From positions 45,492,642 to 45,556,641 of the forward strand of contig OX637394.1 of NCBI GenBank assembly GCA_951799425.1: a stretch of 64,000 bases of DNA, given 5' to 3'. Numbering within the stretch: the stretch's first letter is position 1; each line of letters starts with the position of its first letter. The position numbers and the translations under genes are program-made. This DNA is from Ilex aquifolium. Lineage: Eukaryota; Streptophyta; Magnoliopsida; Aquifoliales; Aquifoliaceae. The notes beneath the pieces were generated by a model that was not told the DNA's origin, did no database searches, and saw only the letters and a program-made list of their open reading frames with translations. Shown in pieces: positions 33,918 to 45,932 of the stretch.

Positions 33918-35785
33918 TATACCTATATATATGTTGCTCTAAAATCTGTTGTTATCGACGGAAGAGACTCAATCGACAAATAATGTTCAGGTGATTGTTA
34001 GTGATGAATTTAATTGTCATTGTTCAAGACTTATTTGGATGACATTTAAAGTGAAAAATGCACATAACCATGAACTAATAAAAGAAAATTCATTTATTAA
34101 TCCAATAGAAAGACAGAAAGACTGAATTAACAGCCTTAATTACAACAGTAACTACTCCCTAAAACTAACTTAGCACTATTTTTAAAAATGCCCAGATCAT
34201 GGGTCTTGTGGGGGTTTGAATTTATCCTTCAACTTCTTCCTTATCTGTCTTTTATAGTCACTATCTTCAACGGTTTTGTCTCCACCGACGATTATCTGAC
34301 TTGTAACTCCCAGTCAGTTATCTTATTTTCAAATAAGGTTGTGGTTGATCATCTCCCGTCTTTTTTCAGATTATGCAACGTGATCTCCTCTTAATGCCTC
34401 AGACTTCGCCAACTGTCGATGCATCAAATATTCTCATAATTTTATATTTTTGGTCCAAACAATAATTAATCATTTTCACATCGTGTTGAATTTGTGTTAT
34501 GTATAAGTTGTATTTTTGTTGGTAAAATGAAGGGCTAAATACAATCCGATACTATTTGAGTCGGTTTGAATTTCTAAGTTTGTACTATGCTTAACTGATT
34601 TTGTGTCAACTTATTTACTAAATTAAATGGGTCTAACAAGTTAACACTTACGTATGATCCCGATCTACTAAAAATAATCTAATATCTACCATGTTCATGT
34701 TGGGTTTGAGATTTTTTTTTGGGGTCAGATGGGTGTGAGAATTACTAGCCTTAATAATCAACTTCAAACTATACCAAATCTTATAATGAGCTTGTTTGGA
34801 GCTGCCTTAAAACTTCCGTTTTTTTTGTTTCAGAGGAAAATAAGTCTGGTTCGTTTGAACTTGAGTTTATTGAGCGGCTTTTTCATCAGTTTTTTGGACA
34901 AAAACAACTTTTATCAGCACAAAAAAAATTTGAAAAATGGGGCTTATCTAAGGGCTTTCAAGAAAAAGCCAACTTTTTCATAAACATTCTAAATAATTCT
35001 AAATAATTTTTTTAACTCTCACCTTTTTTATTTTATTTTTTAAACCTCTATTTCGCACTCAAACAAGTGAGTTCCAAATGGGTCTAATGTAAAGTCTGAG
35101 AAGCTCTAAACTTTCTTTCTTGTCCACTTTCGAAGTGGATGATTCATAAGAGGGCTAGTGGCCCAGCCCTTAACCTGTCGAATGCATTTCAATACACATG
35201 GGTTAGTAACAAAATTCTGCAAATTTGTTTTCCAAAACTTTTGCATAATTATCCCAATTCTTCCATCAAATGGAAAATCCAAATTCATGTCATACAATAT
35301 TTTCACATGGTACTTTATTTTTGTGTTTTTTTAAGTACAATCTCTGATAATATAAGATCATACTTGAATTTAATTTTCGTCGATCTTAGTTCGCGCTTGA
35401 ATGTGAATGACTCGGTTATTTGAATAAACACATTTTGCTGACCGTTGAGCCTCAGCTTATAGACTGTATATTTCTAAGACATTCAGATTTTTTTTCTCGC
35501 AATTAATAAATTGAGCACGACAACAGTTTATTTATCCTTTCTTTGAACATGTAAAATTTTTAGAATCCGATTATTTCCCAAATCTCTGTTTTTCACAACT
35601 TAGGCCCTAGCTCCATCCGTTTTAACAAAGTTTTAGGCCCAATCTATTTGGGAAATGGGCCTGCCAGACAAAATAATTTTGGATAATTTAGAAGTCGGTA
35701 CAAAAATTTAGATTTAATTGAGATAAACTAAATTAAGAAAACTTATTTGACATTTTAAAAAAAGACTAAAAAGTCATTTATTATT
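33918..35785. other. Intergenic, possible LTR debris
   Basis: Around 34040-34430, the minus strand has a TATAAAAGACAG promoter-like word and an AATAAATGAATTTTC signal, reminiscent of an old LTR, but no ends or TSD could be fixed. No gene is supported elsewhere in the stretch. Confidence 0.3.
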
Positions 35786-35789
35786 CCAT

Positions 35790-36650
35790 TATTCTCTCTC
35801 TCTCTGCGTTACTCTCTCTTCCCTATTTTCTCTTTATCTATTTGTCTCTCACATTGATGATTTATTGTTTTTCAAATATGTATAGATTTGATTTAATTTT
35901 TTATCTCTCTCCTATTTTCTCTCTCTCTTCCCCTATTTTCTCTCACCGTTACTCTTTCTCTCCTTATTCTCTCTCTCCTTATATCAACATTACAACAATA
36001 TAATTACATCAATCAGTTACACTAGTAGTTACAATTATCCTATAATACACCAAATAGTTACTCGTGTTCTAATAGACTAAACAATTACACGAAATTACAA
36101 CATCAACTCAATTTGTCATTTAGTTATTTACATAAACCAAACAATTACACCATTTAGTACCACGACATAATTATACCAATTATATAAACCAAATTGGGTT
36201 TATCATTACACAAAAGACTTTACCATTATACCAAATTTGGTGTATATATTTGGTGTAATCATGTTGTGATAGTAAATGGTGCAACTATTTGATTCATGTA
36301 AATAACTGAATGAAAAATTGGGTTGGTGTCATAATTTTGTGTAATTATTTGGTAAAACTGTTTGTTTATTAGAACACATGAGTAACCGTTTGGTGTATTA
36401 TAGGGCAATTATAACTGATTAGTGTAATTGTATTGTTGTAACGTTGATATAAAGAGAGAAAGAGTATAAGGAGAGGGAGAGAAAAAAAATAGGGGAGAGA
36501 GATGAAAAATCAAATCTTTACATATTTGAAAAGAAAATAAATTATCAATGAGAGATAGATGGAGAGAAAATAGAAAAGAGATAGTGATAGAGTAATGGAG
36601 AGAGAGATGGAGAGAAAATAGGTGAGAGAGAGATGAAGAAAATAAAAATT
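35790..36650. repeat. Foldback repeat with ~400-bp arms
   Basis: The left arm 35790-36195 and right arm 36235-36650 are inverted copies, roughly 80-85% identical by eye. Paired blocks include TTCAAATATGTATAGATTTGATTT, TATATCAACATTACAACAAT and CTATAATACACCAAA. The loop is only ~40 bases. Weaker similarity continues outward to about 35600 and 36760. It lies ~0.6 kb beyond the methyltransferase stop. Confidence 0.8.
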
Positions 36651-37269
36651 ATGCAAAATTTAAGAAATGGTAAGTATGTAAAAAAATTCAAATGTCATTT
36701 AAATTTTGTACCTAATTATAAGATGTTTTAATAAAATGAAGTTAATAGAGTAAAATACTTATTCATCCACCTCCTCTCAAATAAGTATAAAAAGAAATTT
36801 ACCCACACCAAAAAAAACCCAATAATTTTTTCTCAAAAAATATGAAAGCTAAGACTAAAGTCTCTTGCATCCATAGTTATTATAACCGGCCTGGCCCGAT
36901 CAGTCAACCCGGTGCCTTAGATGGGCCGGTTAGCATTTTGGATCATTTAAACTTCGGACCACCTCATATTCTAAAACATAGAGAATTTAGGACAAAACTT
37001 GAATTTAGGACAAATGGTAGCACCAATGTAGGTTAACGGATCCAACATTTTTGTATGTGTTCAGTCCATCATTGGGTGCCAATATTGCCATGGGGTTTTG
37101 GACTCTGATCCTCATTGCTTTAGATTCTAACACTCTGATATGGGTTTCACACACTTCATTAGCATTCTCCAATATGTCCACAACTCTGTATCCATACACC
37201 TACTGATTCTTATTGTACTAATCAAGATATTAACATGGTTTCATCAGAAAATGTACAGCAGTTTGCAAT

Positions 37270-40200
37270 TCACTCTGGATAGGCTTCGATGATGGATGGT
37301 AAGGCCGGAATTTTGATGATCTTGTAGCGCGGGAAGCCTCCATCCTCCAGCAACCTCTTCCATTCGGGTTCAGTCCTTTCTTTTCCGCCCGAGCTGTGAG
37401 CAATCATCAGAAGATCAAACACCAAACCAGTGTTGTCAAACAGGCCATCACCTTCTGGATTCAAAACCACCTCTATAATGATCACTTTCCCGGTCTTCTC
37501 TGGTACTGCTTTTCGACAGTTTTTCAGTATCTTGACACAATCCTCGTCGCTCCAGTCATGCATTATCCACTGCATTGTTGAATTCAAAAAGTGTTGCAGT
37601 GTTAGACTTAAAATATTAATCGTTTGTAAAAGGTTTTTTTTTTTTTCCAGCAATGCAGCCAGGACAACCATGAGCAAAATGTGGCAAAAATTTGATACGT
37701 GTGCATGTTTCTAATGAAACCTGGTTGAGATCATTCTCGATCTTGTTGAAAAATTAATTATTTGAAATAGCATAAAATGATTTTGGGTTATAATATTTTA
37801 TCTTTTGTGTCCATTTTTTTATTGGGATATAGATTCCTAGCTTATGAAAAAATATGGTAAATGACAACTATAATGTTGTTTTTAAAACAAATAGAAAACA
37901 GTGTATTAGATAGAAGATAAGTATTGCCTTTGATAAATATAAGCACGAGGTAGAAAATTCTTTTAGGATGGACACTTTAATAAGTCTTAATTTTTTGTAT
38001 TAAATGATAAAAGTTATATGATGCATTTATATTTTATTATATTATATTTGATACGTAAAAATTCAATAAACACAAAAGAGCCAAAAATTAGAATACATCG
38101 TGTATATTAACAAAAAAAACTAATTATAACCTTTTAATCTAAAAAACTTGCCCCAACCCTTACTCAAATTTATACCAAATCAAGAGAGACTTTAAAGATC
38201 TAATGGTCATCTTTACTCTCATTTAATTTTGGGTTTGCCCTCATTTAAATTTAGGTTTCTCATTCTTTAAATTTGAGTTTGTCTATTGGAGTCTTTTGTA
38301 TCAAATCAAGTTTTTTATTCAAATATTAACTTAAATTTGAGTTATGGTTAGAGATGCTCTAAGAATTTCATTAGTAATACCATCAAAAAATATATTCTTC
38401 TATTTATGCAATCATACTTCCAATCATCCCTTTATCTCTACTCCGAAACCAACGGACTTTTGGTTCAATAGTAGTTCTTACCTTGTGAAGGTTTTGCCTT
38501 TTTGAGGTCAATGATTCAAGTCCCTCATCTCTCTCTCTCTCTCTCTCCCTCCCCCCCCCCCCCCCCCAAAAAAAAAAAAAAAATCTCCACTCCGAATACT
38601 CAATTAAAATTTCTCCTCTCTCTTGATCTCTCTTAAGTGATGAATCCCTCTAGTTAAATTAGAATAATCTCATCAAATAACCATACATATACTTGAATTT
38701 TTCAAACTGTAATTAATTTTGAAATTATAAGTTGTGATCTTGACTTTCATGTACTTACAATAATAAATTAACTACATAATTTTTTGAAAAAAATTACAAA
38801 AATGTTCAAAACTTATTCAAAAATATTTGTAATATATCTAAAGAGTGGCAAAAAGTTATCAATCATTTGATTATGATTCTATTTTAATTGGTATTGTAAA
38901 AAATATTAAGGTGGGCATACCAAAATATACTCAATACATATTTTAAATTTATATAGATAATATTAATAAAAAACATTTGATGGTGGGCACTATTCCTCAC
39001 TTGGCTCTGCCCTTGAATATATATAAGAATAAGTTGGGACATTTCAAATTGCTTTAAGGGGCCAGTGGGTCTAAAATTTATTCAATTTTTTAAATAAAAA
39101 AAAAATACAATCAGTCTTACTATGACTCCACCACTTTAAGTGTGTTTTTTTTCTAATTTTATTTTATTTTTTAAATTTATGTAAAACGTGCACATAACAT
39201 ACCTATCGCAAGAAACATAAAAATGGTCTAAAACATTAAACATTGTTGGACAAGGACACTTGAAAAACCTTTGATTGATCATTGAGCATATCCCTTGTAA
39301 ATTGTGGTGACCAAAATTGAAAGTCTTTTCTCTTATACATCTGTATTATACTACAATGTTCAATGAAAGGTTTCTCAAGGTGTCTAAGACTCTGTTTGGT
39401 TAGCAAGAGAATGTTGGAAAAAAGGGGAAAGAGAAAAAAAAAATAATAAATTCTGCCGTTTGTTTAAGCTGTACTTACCTACTCCAAAACAGTCAAAACT
39501 CAATTATAATTTATAATGGGACAAACAAAATCTGTAGGAGGGGTCCCACTAGAGTAGTTGTGGCAAAGGGACTTGCCACCTTACACAACTAAAGCTTGCA
39601 GAGATAGAGAGAGTCGCGTGTTTTCGTGTTATGGGTGGTTGTGGGTTATTGGATTCAAATCTCACCTAATATATAAAACATAAAATTCAAGTGTTCAAAA
39701 AATTAATTTTATTATATTAAATAATATTTTTTTATTTTTTCTTTCTTTGATTATATTATTTGAAATTAATTTTTATCTATTATTTTTTAACAAATATTGA
39801 CAAAAACTTTTCAAAATACGTAATCCGACAAAATTTTCTCAATATGTTACACTATCGTGCATGGAAAATTTTTGCAATAAAAGTTATGTTAAATAAAAAT
39901 TAATTAAATATTAAATAATTGAATATGTGATAAAAATTGGCAATGTGCTTTTTTAGAAATGAAAATATGTAGAGAATAAAAATTTAAGTTGTTAGGTGTT
40001 TTATTATATATATATATAATATTAATAATGCACAACGTGCATTGCACGTAAATAAATTTAAATAATATTTTTTTGTAAATGTGAATTATATGTGTAATTA
40101 AATTAGATAATAAATTAGATGTCTACTAATTAATCTATATTTTAATTATTACTTTATTTTATAAATTTTTTAGTACCTAATTTATCCATTATTTAGGAAT

Positions 40201-41049
40201 TTCTTTTTAGTTTGTTAAATAGATTGATTAGATCGTTTATAATATTATTATATTATTGTATACTAAAAAACAAAATATGATATATATTTGATTGTAGAAT
40301 TCAATCTGATATCTATATGTGTATAATAATTTAATATATATAGGGCTTTAATATAAAAAATTGTATATAACTATATTACTAATAAATAAATTCAAAAAAA
40401 ATTAAAAATCGTTATAAAAGAGTCCAAACAAGTTGAAAGTTAAATAAGAGTAAAAAATAAAAATTAGATGAAAGTATATAAGGGCATCTCCAACCCTTAC
40501 TCAAATTTAGACTCAAATTTAAATTTGAATAAAAAAGTCTAAAAAACTTGCTCCAACCCTTGACTCAAACTTATACAAAATCAAGGGAAACTCATTTTTT
40601 TACTCAAATCAAAGGAGACTCAAATCTTTACTCAAATATTTAATGATGAAATTTCACCATCTTTTAAAGATCCAATGATCATCCTTACTCCCTTTTAAAT
40701 GTGGGTTTGCCCTCATTTAAATTTGGGTCTCTCCTTCTTTAAATTTGAGTTTGTCCATTGGAGTCTTTTATATCAAATCAAGTTTTTTACTCAAATGTTA
40801 ATTTAAATTTGAGTAAAGATTTGAGTCATGGTTGGAGATACTTTGACTTTATCGTAATAATTAGGGATAAAATAAAAAATTAATTTTTTTTACCAAGACA
40901 TTTATAAATAATATAGATATATATAATTATTTTTTAATAGATTCATTATTAATATGTGAATGATTAACTTGTATATAATGGGTATCATTTAAATTATGAC
41001 AAATAATATGTGAAAATAAAAAAATATATTATTGCATTTCAAATGATGC

Positions 41050-41085
<36 letters not shown>

Positions 41086-42221
41086 ATACGTGTGACATTT
41101 TCATTCATTAAAAAAAATATCGGACCCTTACCTTCATGAAGACTGCGTCAGCTTTAGGAATGACCTCAAACATATCACCACCAACATGAGAAACTCCATG
41201 GTACTCCGGCGCTGTCTTCACCACATGCGGCAAATCAAAGTTGATCCCCTTTATATGCGGATAAGCCCCCACAATCTCCGCCATCGCTGCACCTGTGCCA
41301 CCACCCACATCCACCACCGATTTCACGCAGCGAAACCCATCTTCGTAACCCGAAATGATCGCTCTCAGTGTGATCTTCGACGTACACGCCATGCCTTCAT
41401 TGAACATCTTGTTGAATTCAGGATTGAGTGCTGCAAATTCCCATACCTCATGTCCATGAGCCTTCTTGAATGCAATCCCACCTGTTGGGGAAATTAGCAT
41501 ATGATTATACATATTGCAATTACAAAATCAATTTCAAAATGACTACACAAAACTACAAAACATGTGTAATAACATCATAGTATGTCCTGAGCATATAATG
41601 AAAAAAGAAATTGTTGGTCTACGAGTCGAAAAAACGTGAAATCATTGTGCTAAAACAGTTGTGCTTCCTTGCGTGAGAGGTATTGATGGACATCGACTCA
41701 TACGGGTAACTCCTAAATGGTTACATTATTGAAAGATAAGGATAAATCTGCCTCGAAATAAAAAGAAACTGGATGTTTGGAGAGAAAATTTGATTTGCAA
41801 TAATGCCACCTTCTTTCACACAGCTACTCAGGCAATGCCACGGTGCCACTGCCCATGGGTGGTTTTCCATGAGTAGCATCGGGGCGAGACTTAAATCCGT
41901 ATCATGTAGTAACCATTTGGAGGAGGGGGTGAGCCCGTAGAGCGGCTCTCCACCGTTGGATTGAGAATTGACGGTGAAGATCTTCTTGCGGACTAGCAGT
42001 CTCATGATTCGGGCAAGGCAGGTGGTGTCCGGGGATGAAGAGGCAATGCCGGAGGCGATTTTGGACAAGGTGATCGGAGAGCCATGGGAGTGGATTATGT
42101 CGGCTATTCGAAGCTCCACGGCGGCTTTCAAAGCCATTGAGTCTGCAAAGTTGAACATGTATTGCCATATCTCAGCTTGACCTTGTAGCATGGCCCCAGA
42201 ATCAATAGACTCCTCTCCCAT
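37270..42221 (-). CDS. Plant O-methyltransferase, COMT/class II type (three exons, 353 aa)
   Basis: Exons (minus): 42221-41810, 41481-41132 and 37569-37270, joined in phase at GT-AG sites; 1062 nt with stop. The N-terminal part (AEIWQYMFNFADSMALKAAV, about 13-33) is the plant methyltransferase dimerisation domain. The SAM-binding glycine-rich motif VVDVGGGTG is at 193-201 with NFDLPHVV at 218-225. The catalytic His is H258 in WIMHDW, supported by E287 and a Glu in KERTE (317-321). Family members methylate phenolic or alkaloid hydroxyls in the cytosol with S-adenosylmethionine. Resemblance is to the reticuline/xanthohumol/acetylserotonin OMT-like group; the substrate cannot be read from sequence. 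An in-frame ATG further upstream would add only a CT-repeat-encoded Arg-Glu run, so MGEESIDSG is preferred. All key residues are intact. Confidence 0.9.
38138..38361. mobile_element. Truncated MITE (GGGCATCTCCAACC family)
   Basis: Matches the 40482-40844 element through TTTGCCCTCATTTAAATTT, TTTGAGTTTGTC and ATTGGAGTCTTTT, and keeps the right end GGTTAGAGATGCTCT, but lacks the left terminus. Confidence 0.6.
38448..38582 (+). mobile_element. Short SINE with (CT)n-C17-A16 tail
   Basis: Flanked by ATCTCTACTCCGAA (38434-38447) and ATCTCCACTCCGAA (38583-38596), a 14-bp TSD with one mismatch. The head has a tRNA-like B box GATTCAAGTCCC. The tail is CT repeats, 17 C and about 16 A. It lies in antisense orientation within the methyltransferase intron. 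Confidence 0.6.
40024..40320 (-). mobile_element. Helitron 3'-end fragment
   Basis: ACGTGCATTGCACGT (40035-40049) is a perfect 7-bp stem next to the expected 3' end, as in the 46605 Helitron. The following AT-rich sequence matches 45130-45525 in inverse orientation (AGTATACAATAATATAATA block). Confidence 0.5.
40482..40844. mobile_element. MITE with GGGCATCTCCAACC ends
   Basis: Left end AGGGCATCTCCAACCCTTACTC pairs with the complement of the right end GAGTCATGGTTGGAGATACTTT. The interior is full of ACTCAAATTT words. Such ends resemble PIF/Harbinger-type (Tourist-like) MITEs; the TSD was not resolved. Confidence 0.65.
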
Positions 42222-42320
42222 ACTCTCTCTCTCTCTCTCTCTCTCTCTAACACACACACATGTACACAGATAGAAGCTGTCTAGCTAAACAGGTAACCAA
42301 GGCAATCAATAAATAGAGGA
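42222..42320 (-). promoter_or_regulatory. Leader and putative core promoter of the O-methyltransferase
   Basis: A (CT)n/(GA)n tract at about 42223-42248 lies directly before the chosen ATG. On the minus strand a TATA-like CTATTTATT occurs at about 42308-42316, some 90 bp upstream. This suggests a short leader. Functional assignment is inferred. Confidence 0.35.
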
Positions 42321-43255
42321 AGTGGGAGATTTTTAAAAAAATATTGGGTGTAAAAGTGATATTACGTTACCATTATTATGTGATATTACTATTCAATAAA
42401 AACATAACAAATAAGCGAGTGGAGTTCACTTTGCACGTATCAATGATGATGTTATGTCACCGTTAGTCCCAATATTTACTCGAGATTTCTTGTGATAAAA
42501 AACTTAATTATTCCTATCAAATTAATTATGACAACTAAGTCCATTTTTTTTAAAAAATAATTTGAAAAATTAACTAATTTTCTTATCGTGTCCTTTTGTC
42601 CATTAGTTGTTCATATACTAAAATTCACGGGGTATGAAAAATTATGAAATTTAAACAAATACTAATTAAATGAGAAAACAAAAATTAAAAATGTTTTCCT
42701 ACTAATAATTAACACGAATTGATGTCTAGAAAAACTCGAATTTAATGATGACATAATTGAGGAAACCTTGACTACTTTGAAATAATTTATCAAAAATTTG
42801 ACTAAGTTGTGACAAATAGAAATGTGGTGATACTAATTTCTATCATGAAAAAAAATACTTATTGAGTGGCGATCATTACGTCAATCGCTAATCTCTTATG
42901 TTTTACTTTCAAAAAATTATATTACTGGTGTGTCACTTTTGTGGAGGCAATGCATATAAGTTGTTTTATTTTAAAAAGGTGTATATAAGTTGACATGGTA
43001 TGCAATTGCAAATAATATTTGTATTGGAGTGAATTGATCCGAGCTTCAAGGGCTTCCTCATGTTGTTAGGCTCTGGCTCTAGGCCTAGGCCAAGGCCACT
43101 CTAACCATTTCAACTCTAATTGTTAGGATGATGTAGCCCGGCTTAGACTGCTCTCTAATGACCCCTTAGATATTTTTTTTTGGTAGGGAAAATGTTAAGT
43201 ACAGAGTAAAGAGAAAAAGAAAATTAAGGTAGCTCATTCCTATACTAATTGGGTG
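42321..43255. other. Intergenic upstream of the O-methyltransferase
   Basis: AT-rich sequence with no supported gene; distal promoter elements were not recognised. Confidence 0.3.
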
Positions 43256-43259
43256 TCTC

Positions 43260-43660
43260 TTAGAACACTGCTTCACTCACTAAAAGTTTGGAATCTGTTG
43301 ATCAAGAAGGACGTTTGTTGAATTCAGGGCCGATCCTCATCTTGCTAGCTCGTGTGCTGTTATGTTTGCATCTCTATAAGCATATATCATATTTCAATGA
43401 AGAGGATTCTTGAGAATCTGTTTTAGATCTTGGATTAGTGTTCAATCTGTCATGGAGTCTTTACATGTAAAAGCATGAGTAAGTGGAACCACTGCTATTA
43501 GAGGATTCATGCCTGACTTCATGTGCTCCTCTGACTGATCCATCATGCTCCCTTGTCAGTGCTAAATAACAAGAATTTTCTGAACCGATGCAAACATCCA
43601 CGTTGATGTTGACACCTCTTTCTTATAGTGGGGAGTCTGGGGACCATCTGTGACTTTGCT
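43260..43660 (-). pseudogene. Remnant of an RNase H (RVT_3-like) domain
   Basis: Minus-strand translation with frameshifts gives an INVDV block with FLALTREHDGSV, then HAFTCKDSM, then YRDANITAHELARWGSALNS and VLLDQQIPNFL. The R-(D/E)-(A/G)-N...AHELA motif and its order are typical of the plant RNase H-like domain at the end of non-LTR polyproteins. Several stops interrupt it. Without the RT part it could equally be a gene-duplicated RNase H fragment. Confidence 0.65.
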
Positions 43661-43857
43661 GCAAGGTTGGAATTATTGGACTTGGGGCATGAATAATTTT
43701 TTATATCCAAATGAAAAAAATAAAGTCTTATATTAAATTATTAGTTATTTCTAGTGTCTGAAGGTATAGAGTAATAAAAAAAATGATCAACAATAAACAT
43801 ATTTGTATTTACGCCCAAAATGAAATTACAAAGATAGAGGAGAGAGAAAAAAATTTA

Positions 43858-44335
43858 AGCACCGATTGTGGTGAGGGCAAGCGGTGGTAGTAGTGGAGGT
43901 GAGAAACGGTGATGATTGTGGTGAGTGACAACGATCGATTGTGATTGTGACAATAGTAATGGTGGTGGTGGTGGTGGTGGGATAGTGGTGATGGTGGTAA
44001 GGTGGAGACAGCAGTGGTGGTGGTGGTAATGGAGGTGCTGGGATAGTGACAGTGGTGGTGGGGTGGGGTGACAGCGGTGGTGGTGGGGGTGGTAAGGTGG
44101 CGACAACAGTGGTGATGAGACGATAGTGGTGGTGGTGGGGTGGCGACAGTGGTGGTGGTTGTTGAAATTGAGGTGGTGGTGTGGTGGCGGCAACGACAGC
44201 GGTAGTGGTGGTGATGGTAGTGATGATGGTGGTGGTGGGCGGGGGGGGGGGGGATAGTTGTGGTGGCGTGGTGACGATGATGGTTGTAGTTGTGAAGGTG
44301 GTGGGGCGGTGGGGGTGGTGGTGGATCAATTCCAA
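43858..44335 (+). repeat. GGT/GTG-rich trinucleotide low-complexity tract
   Basis: About 480 bases of imperfect GGT repeats with interspersed ATAGTG and GCGAC words, including a G12 run near 44242. Both-strand ORFs (Pro/Thr/His-rich or Val/Gly-rich) are composition artefacts. Confidence 0.85.
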
Positions 44336-44414
44336 ATATTACTTTTTTTTTAAAAAAAAAAGTACTTATGAGAAGTTATAGTCCTAGAAACACTTTTAAA
44401 AAGTCACCAAAAAC

Positions 44415-44545
44415 TAGAGGTGTTCAAATTTTCGATTTGCCGCAATTTCCTATCTTATCCGACCCTATTGAACGGCTAGCCGGAAAAATCGAATAGGAAT
44501 GCGGAATAGCCATTAATTTTCGTATTCCTACCATACCTTACCCGC

Positions 44546-44585
<40 letters not shown>

Positions 44586-44979
44586 TAAAAATCCTAATTC
44601 CCTAATCATATGGTTTAAACTTAAAATAATTGTTATTGTATTTATGCAACAATTATGATAGATTGATGTTTATGCTTTTTTGTGTTTTATTGTAATTATT
44701 TTTGTAATTATTTTTGGTTTTAGTGTTATTGGTTTATTGTGTTGTTAAATTGGTACATGTTATTTAATTGAATTGTTAAAATGATCCAAAAATTAATAAC
44801 TACAAAAATGTTCACCCGATTTCCTACCCGAGTTCCTATCCGATTAATTTGGCCAGAAGTCGGGTAGAAATATCACACTTGATCGGGTAGGGTAGGCAAA
44901 AAAAAAAATTTCCGCAAAGTATTGGGTAGGAAGACGAAAGACCATATTTCCTACTCGTAGGGTAGGGTGAACACCCCTA
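44415..44979 (-). mobile_element. hAT-type element, inverted relative of 7540-8276
   Basis: Ends TAGAGGTGTTCAA and GTGAACACCCCTA. The reverse complement matches 7540-8276 through CCTACCCGA, ATTAATTTTTGGAT and CAATCTATCATAATTGTT-like blocks. An (AT)n tract at 44550-44584 expands one part. Flanking 8-mers CCAAAAAC and CTCCAAAC match only partly, so the TSD is decayed or the ends are shifted. Confidence 0.7.
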
Positions 44980-45129
44980 CTCCAAACACACATTTAGGAG
45001 CCTATTTTTCCTATTAAATTTAGGGTGTTAAATTAATATTAGCTGTCGGATTAACTTTAAAGTAAAATTTAAAAAGATCTCAACCACGAAAAGTAAAAGT
45101 CATTTTATTTATCTTTTGAGATTTGAATT

Positions 45130-45527
45130 GTATTGTACTTTATTATATATATTATATGCATAAAATTATTAGATTGAATTTCACGATCAAATATATATTA
45201 TACATTATTTTTTAGTATACAATAATATAATAATATTATAAGCAATCTAATTAATATGTTCAACAAAATAAAAATTAATAATTTTATAATATAATTAGAT
45301 GTGCAAATGTCTAAAGGGGTCAGAGATACTTAAATAAATAACAGATTATATACTTAAAAACTTATAGAATAAATTAATAATTAAATTTAATAATTATAAT
45401 ATAGATTAATTATTCAGCACTTAATTTATTATTTAATTTAATTACACATATAATTCCCATTTTTGATAAAAAAATATTATTTAAATTTATTTACGTGCAA
45501 CAAACGTCGTACATTGCTATTATATTA
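45130..45527 (+). mobile_element. Helitron 3'-part fragment
   Basis: AT-rich block ending ACGTGCAACAAACGTCGTACATTG, a decayed version of the ACGTGCAACGCACGT hairpin end at 46581. It matches 40024-40320 in inverse orientation. Confidence 0.45.
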
Positions 45528-45932
45528 CTAATAAAAGTACTTTAACATAAAAAAAATTTTGAATCTTTATTTTACTCTTATAAAAGATTACAAAGACCAC
45601 TCTATTCTTTCATAACTAAATATCTAAATTACCATCATATCCTTATATCTTTAAATATCCAAATTATCCATAACATCTCTTTTAATTATTTATTTATATC
45701 TATATCTATATTTATATCTATACTACTAATACTAAAATACCTTAAGATGAAAAACTTTTGAATTTCTATTTTACCCTTATAAAGGATTGCAAAGACCACT
45801 TATCTTTTCGCAATTAAATATCTAAATTATCATCATATTCTTATGACTTTAAATTTCTAAATTATCTATAACATCTCTTTTAATTATTTATCTATATCTA
45901 TATCTATATTACTAATAAAATTTATATCTATA
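45528..45932 (+). repeat. Two tandem Helitron 5'-end copies
   Basis: Units starting at about 45528 and 45717 share ACTAATA-AAA, TTTTACYCTTATAAA, GATTRCAAAGACCACT and ACATCTCTTTTAATTATTTA. They precede the complete-looking element at 45933, which begins with the same sequence. Confidence 0.55.

Larger units (their letters stand above)
37570..41131 (-). other. Intron 2 of the O-methyltransferase, rich in transposons
   Basis: A 3562-bp intron with GTAAGG donor and GCAG acceptor. It contains a SINE (38448-38582), two MITEs of one family (38138-38361 and 40482-40844), a Helitron-like fragment (40024-40320) and a 32-A run at 41052-41083. No nested gene is seen. Confidence 0.85.

Noticed and set aside
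42222-42257. Upstream start for the methyltransferase adding an Arg-Glu run
   Set aside because: The extension is encoded only by the GA/CT leader repeat and is unlike the family's N-terminus; the next ATG gives the expected start.
43826-44335. Pro/Thr/His-rich ORFs of 112-169 codons
   Set aside because: They are the complement of a GGT microsatellite; overlapping frames are equally open and no domain is present.
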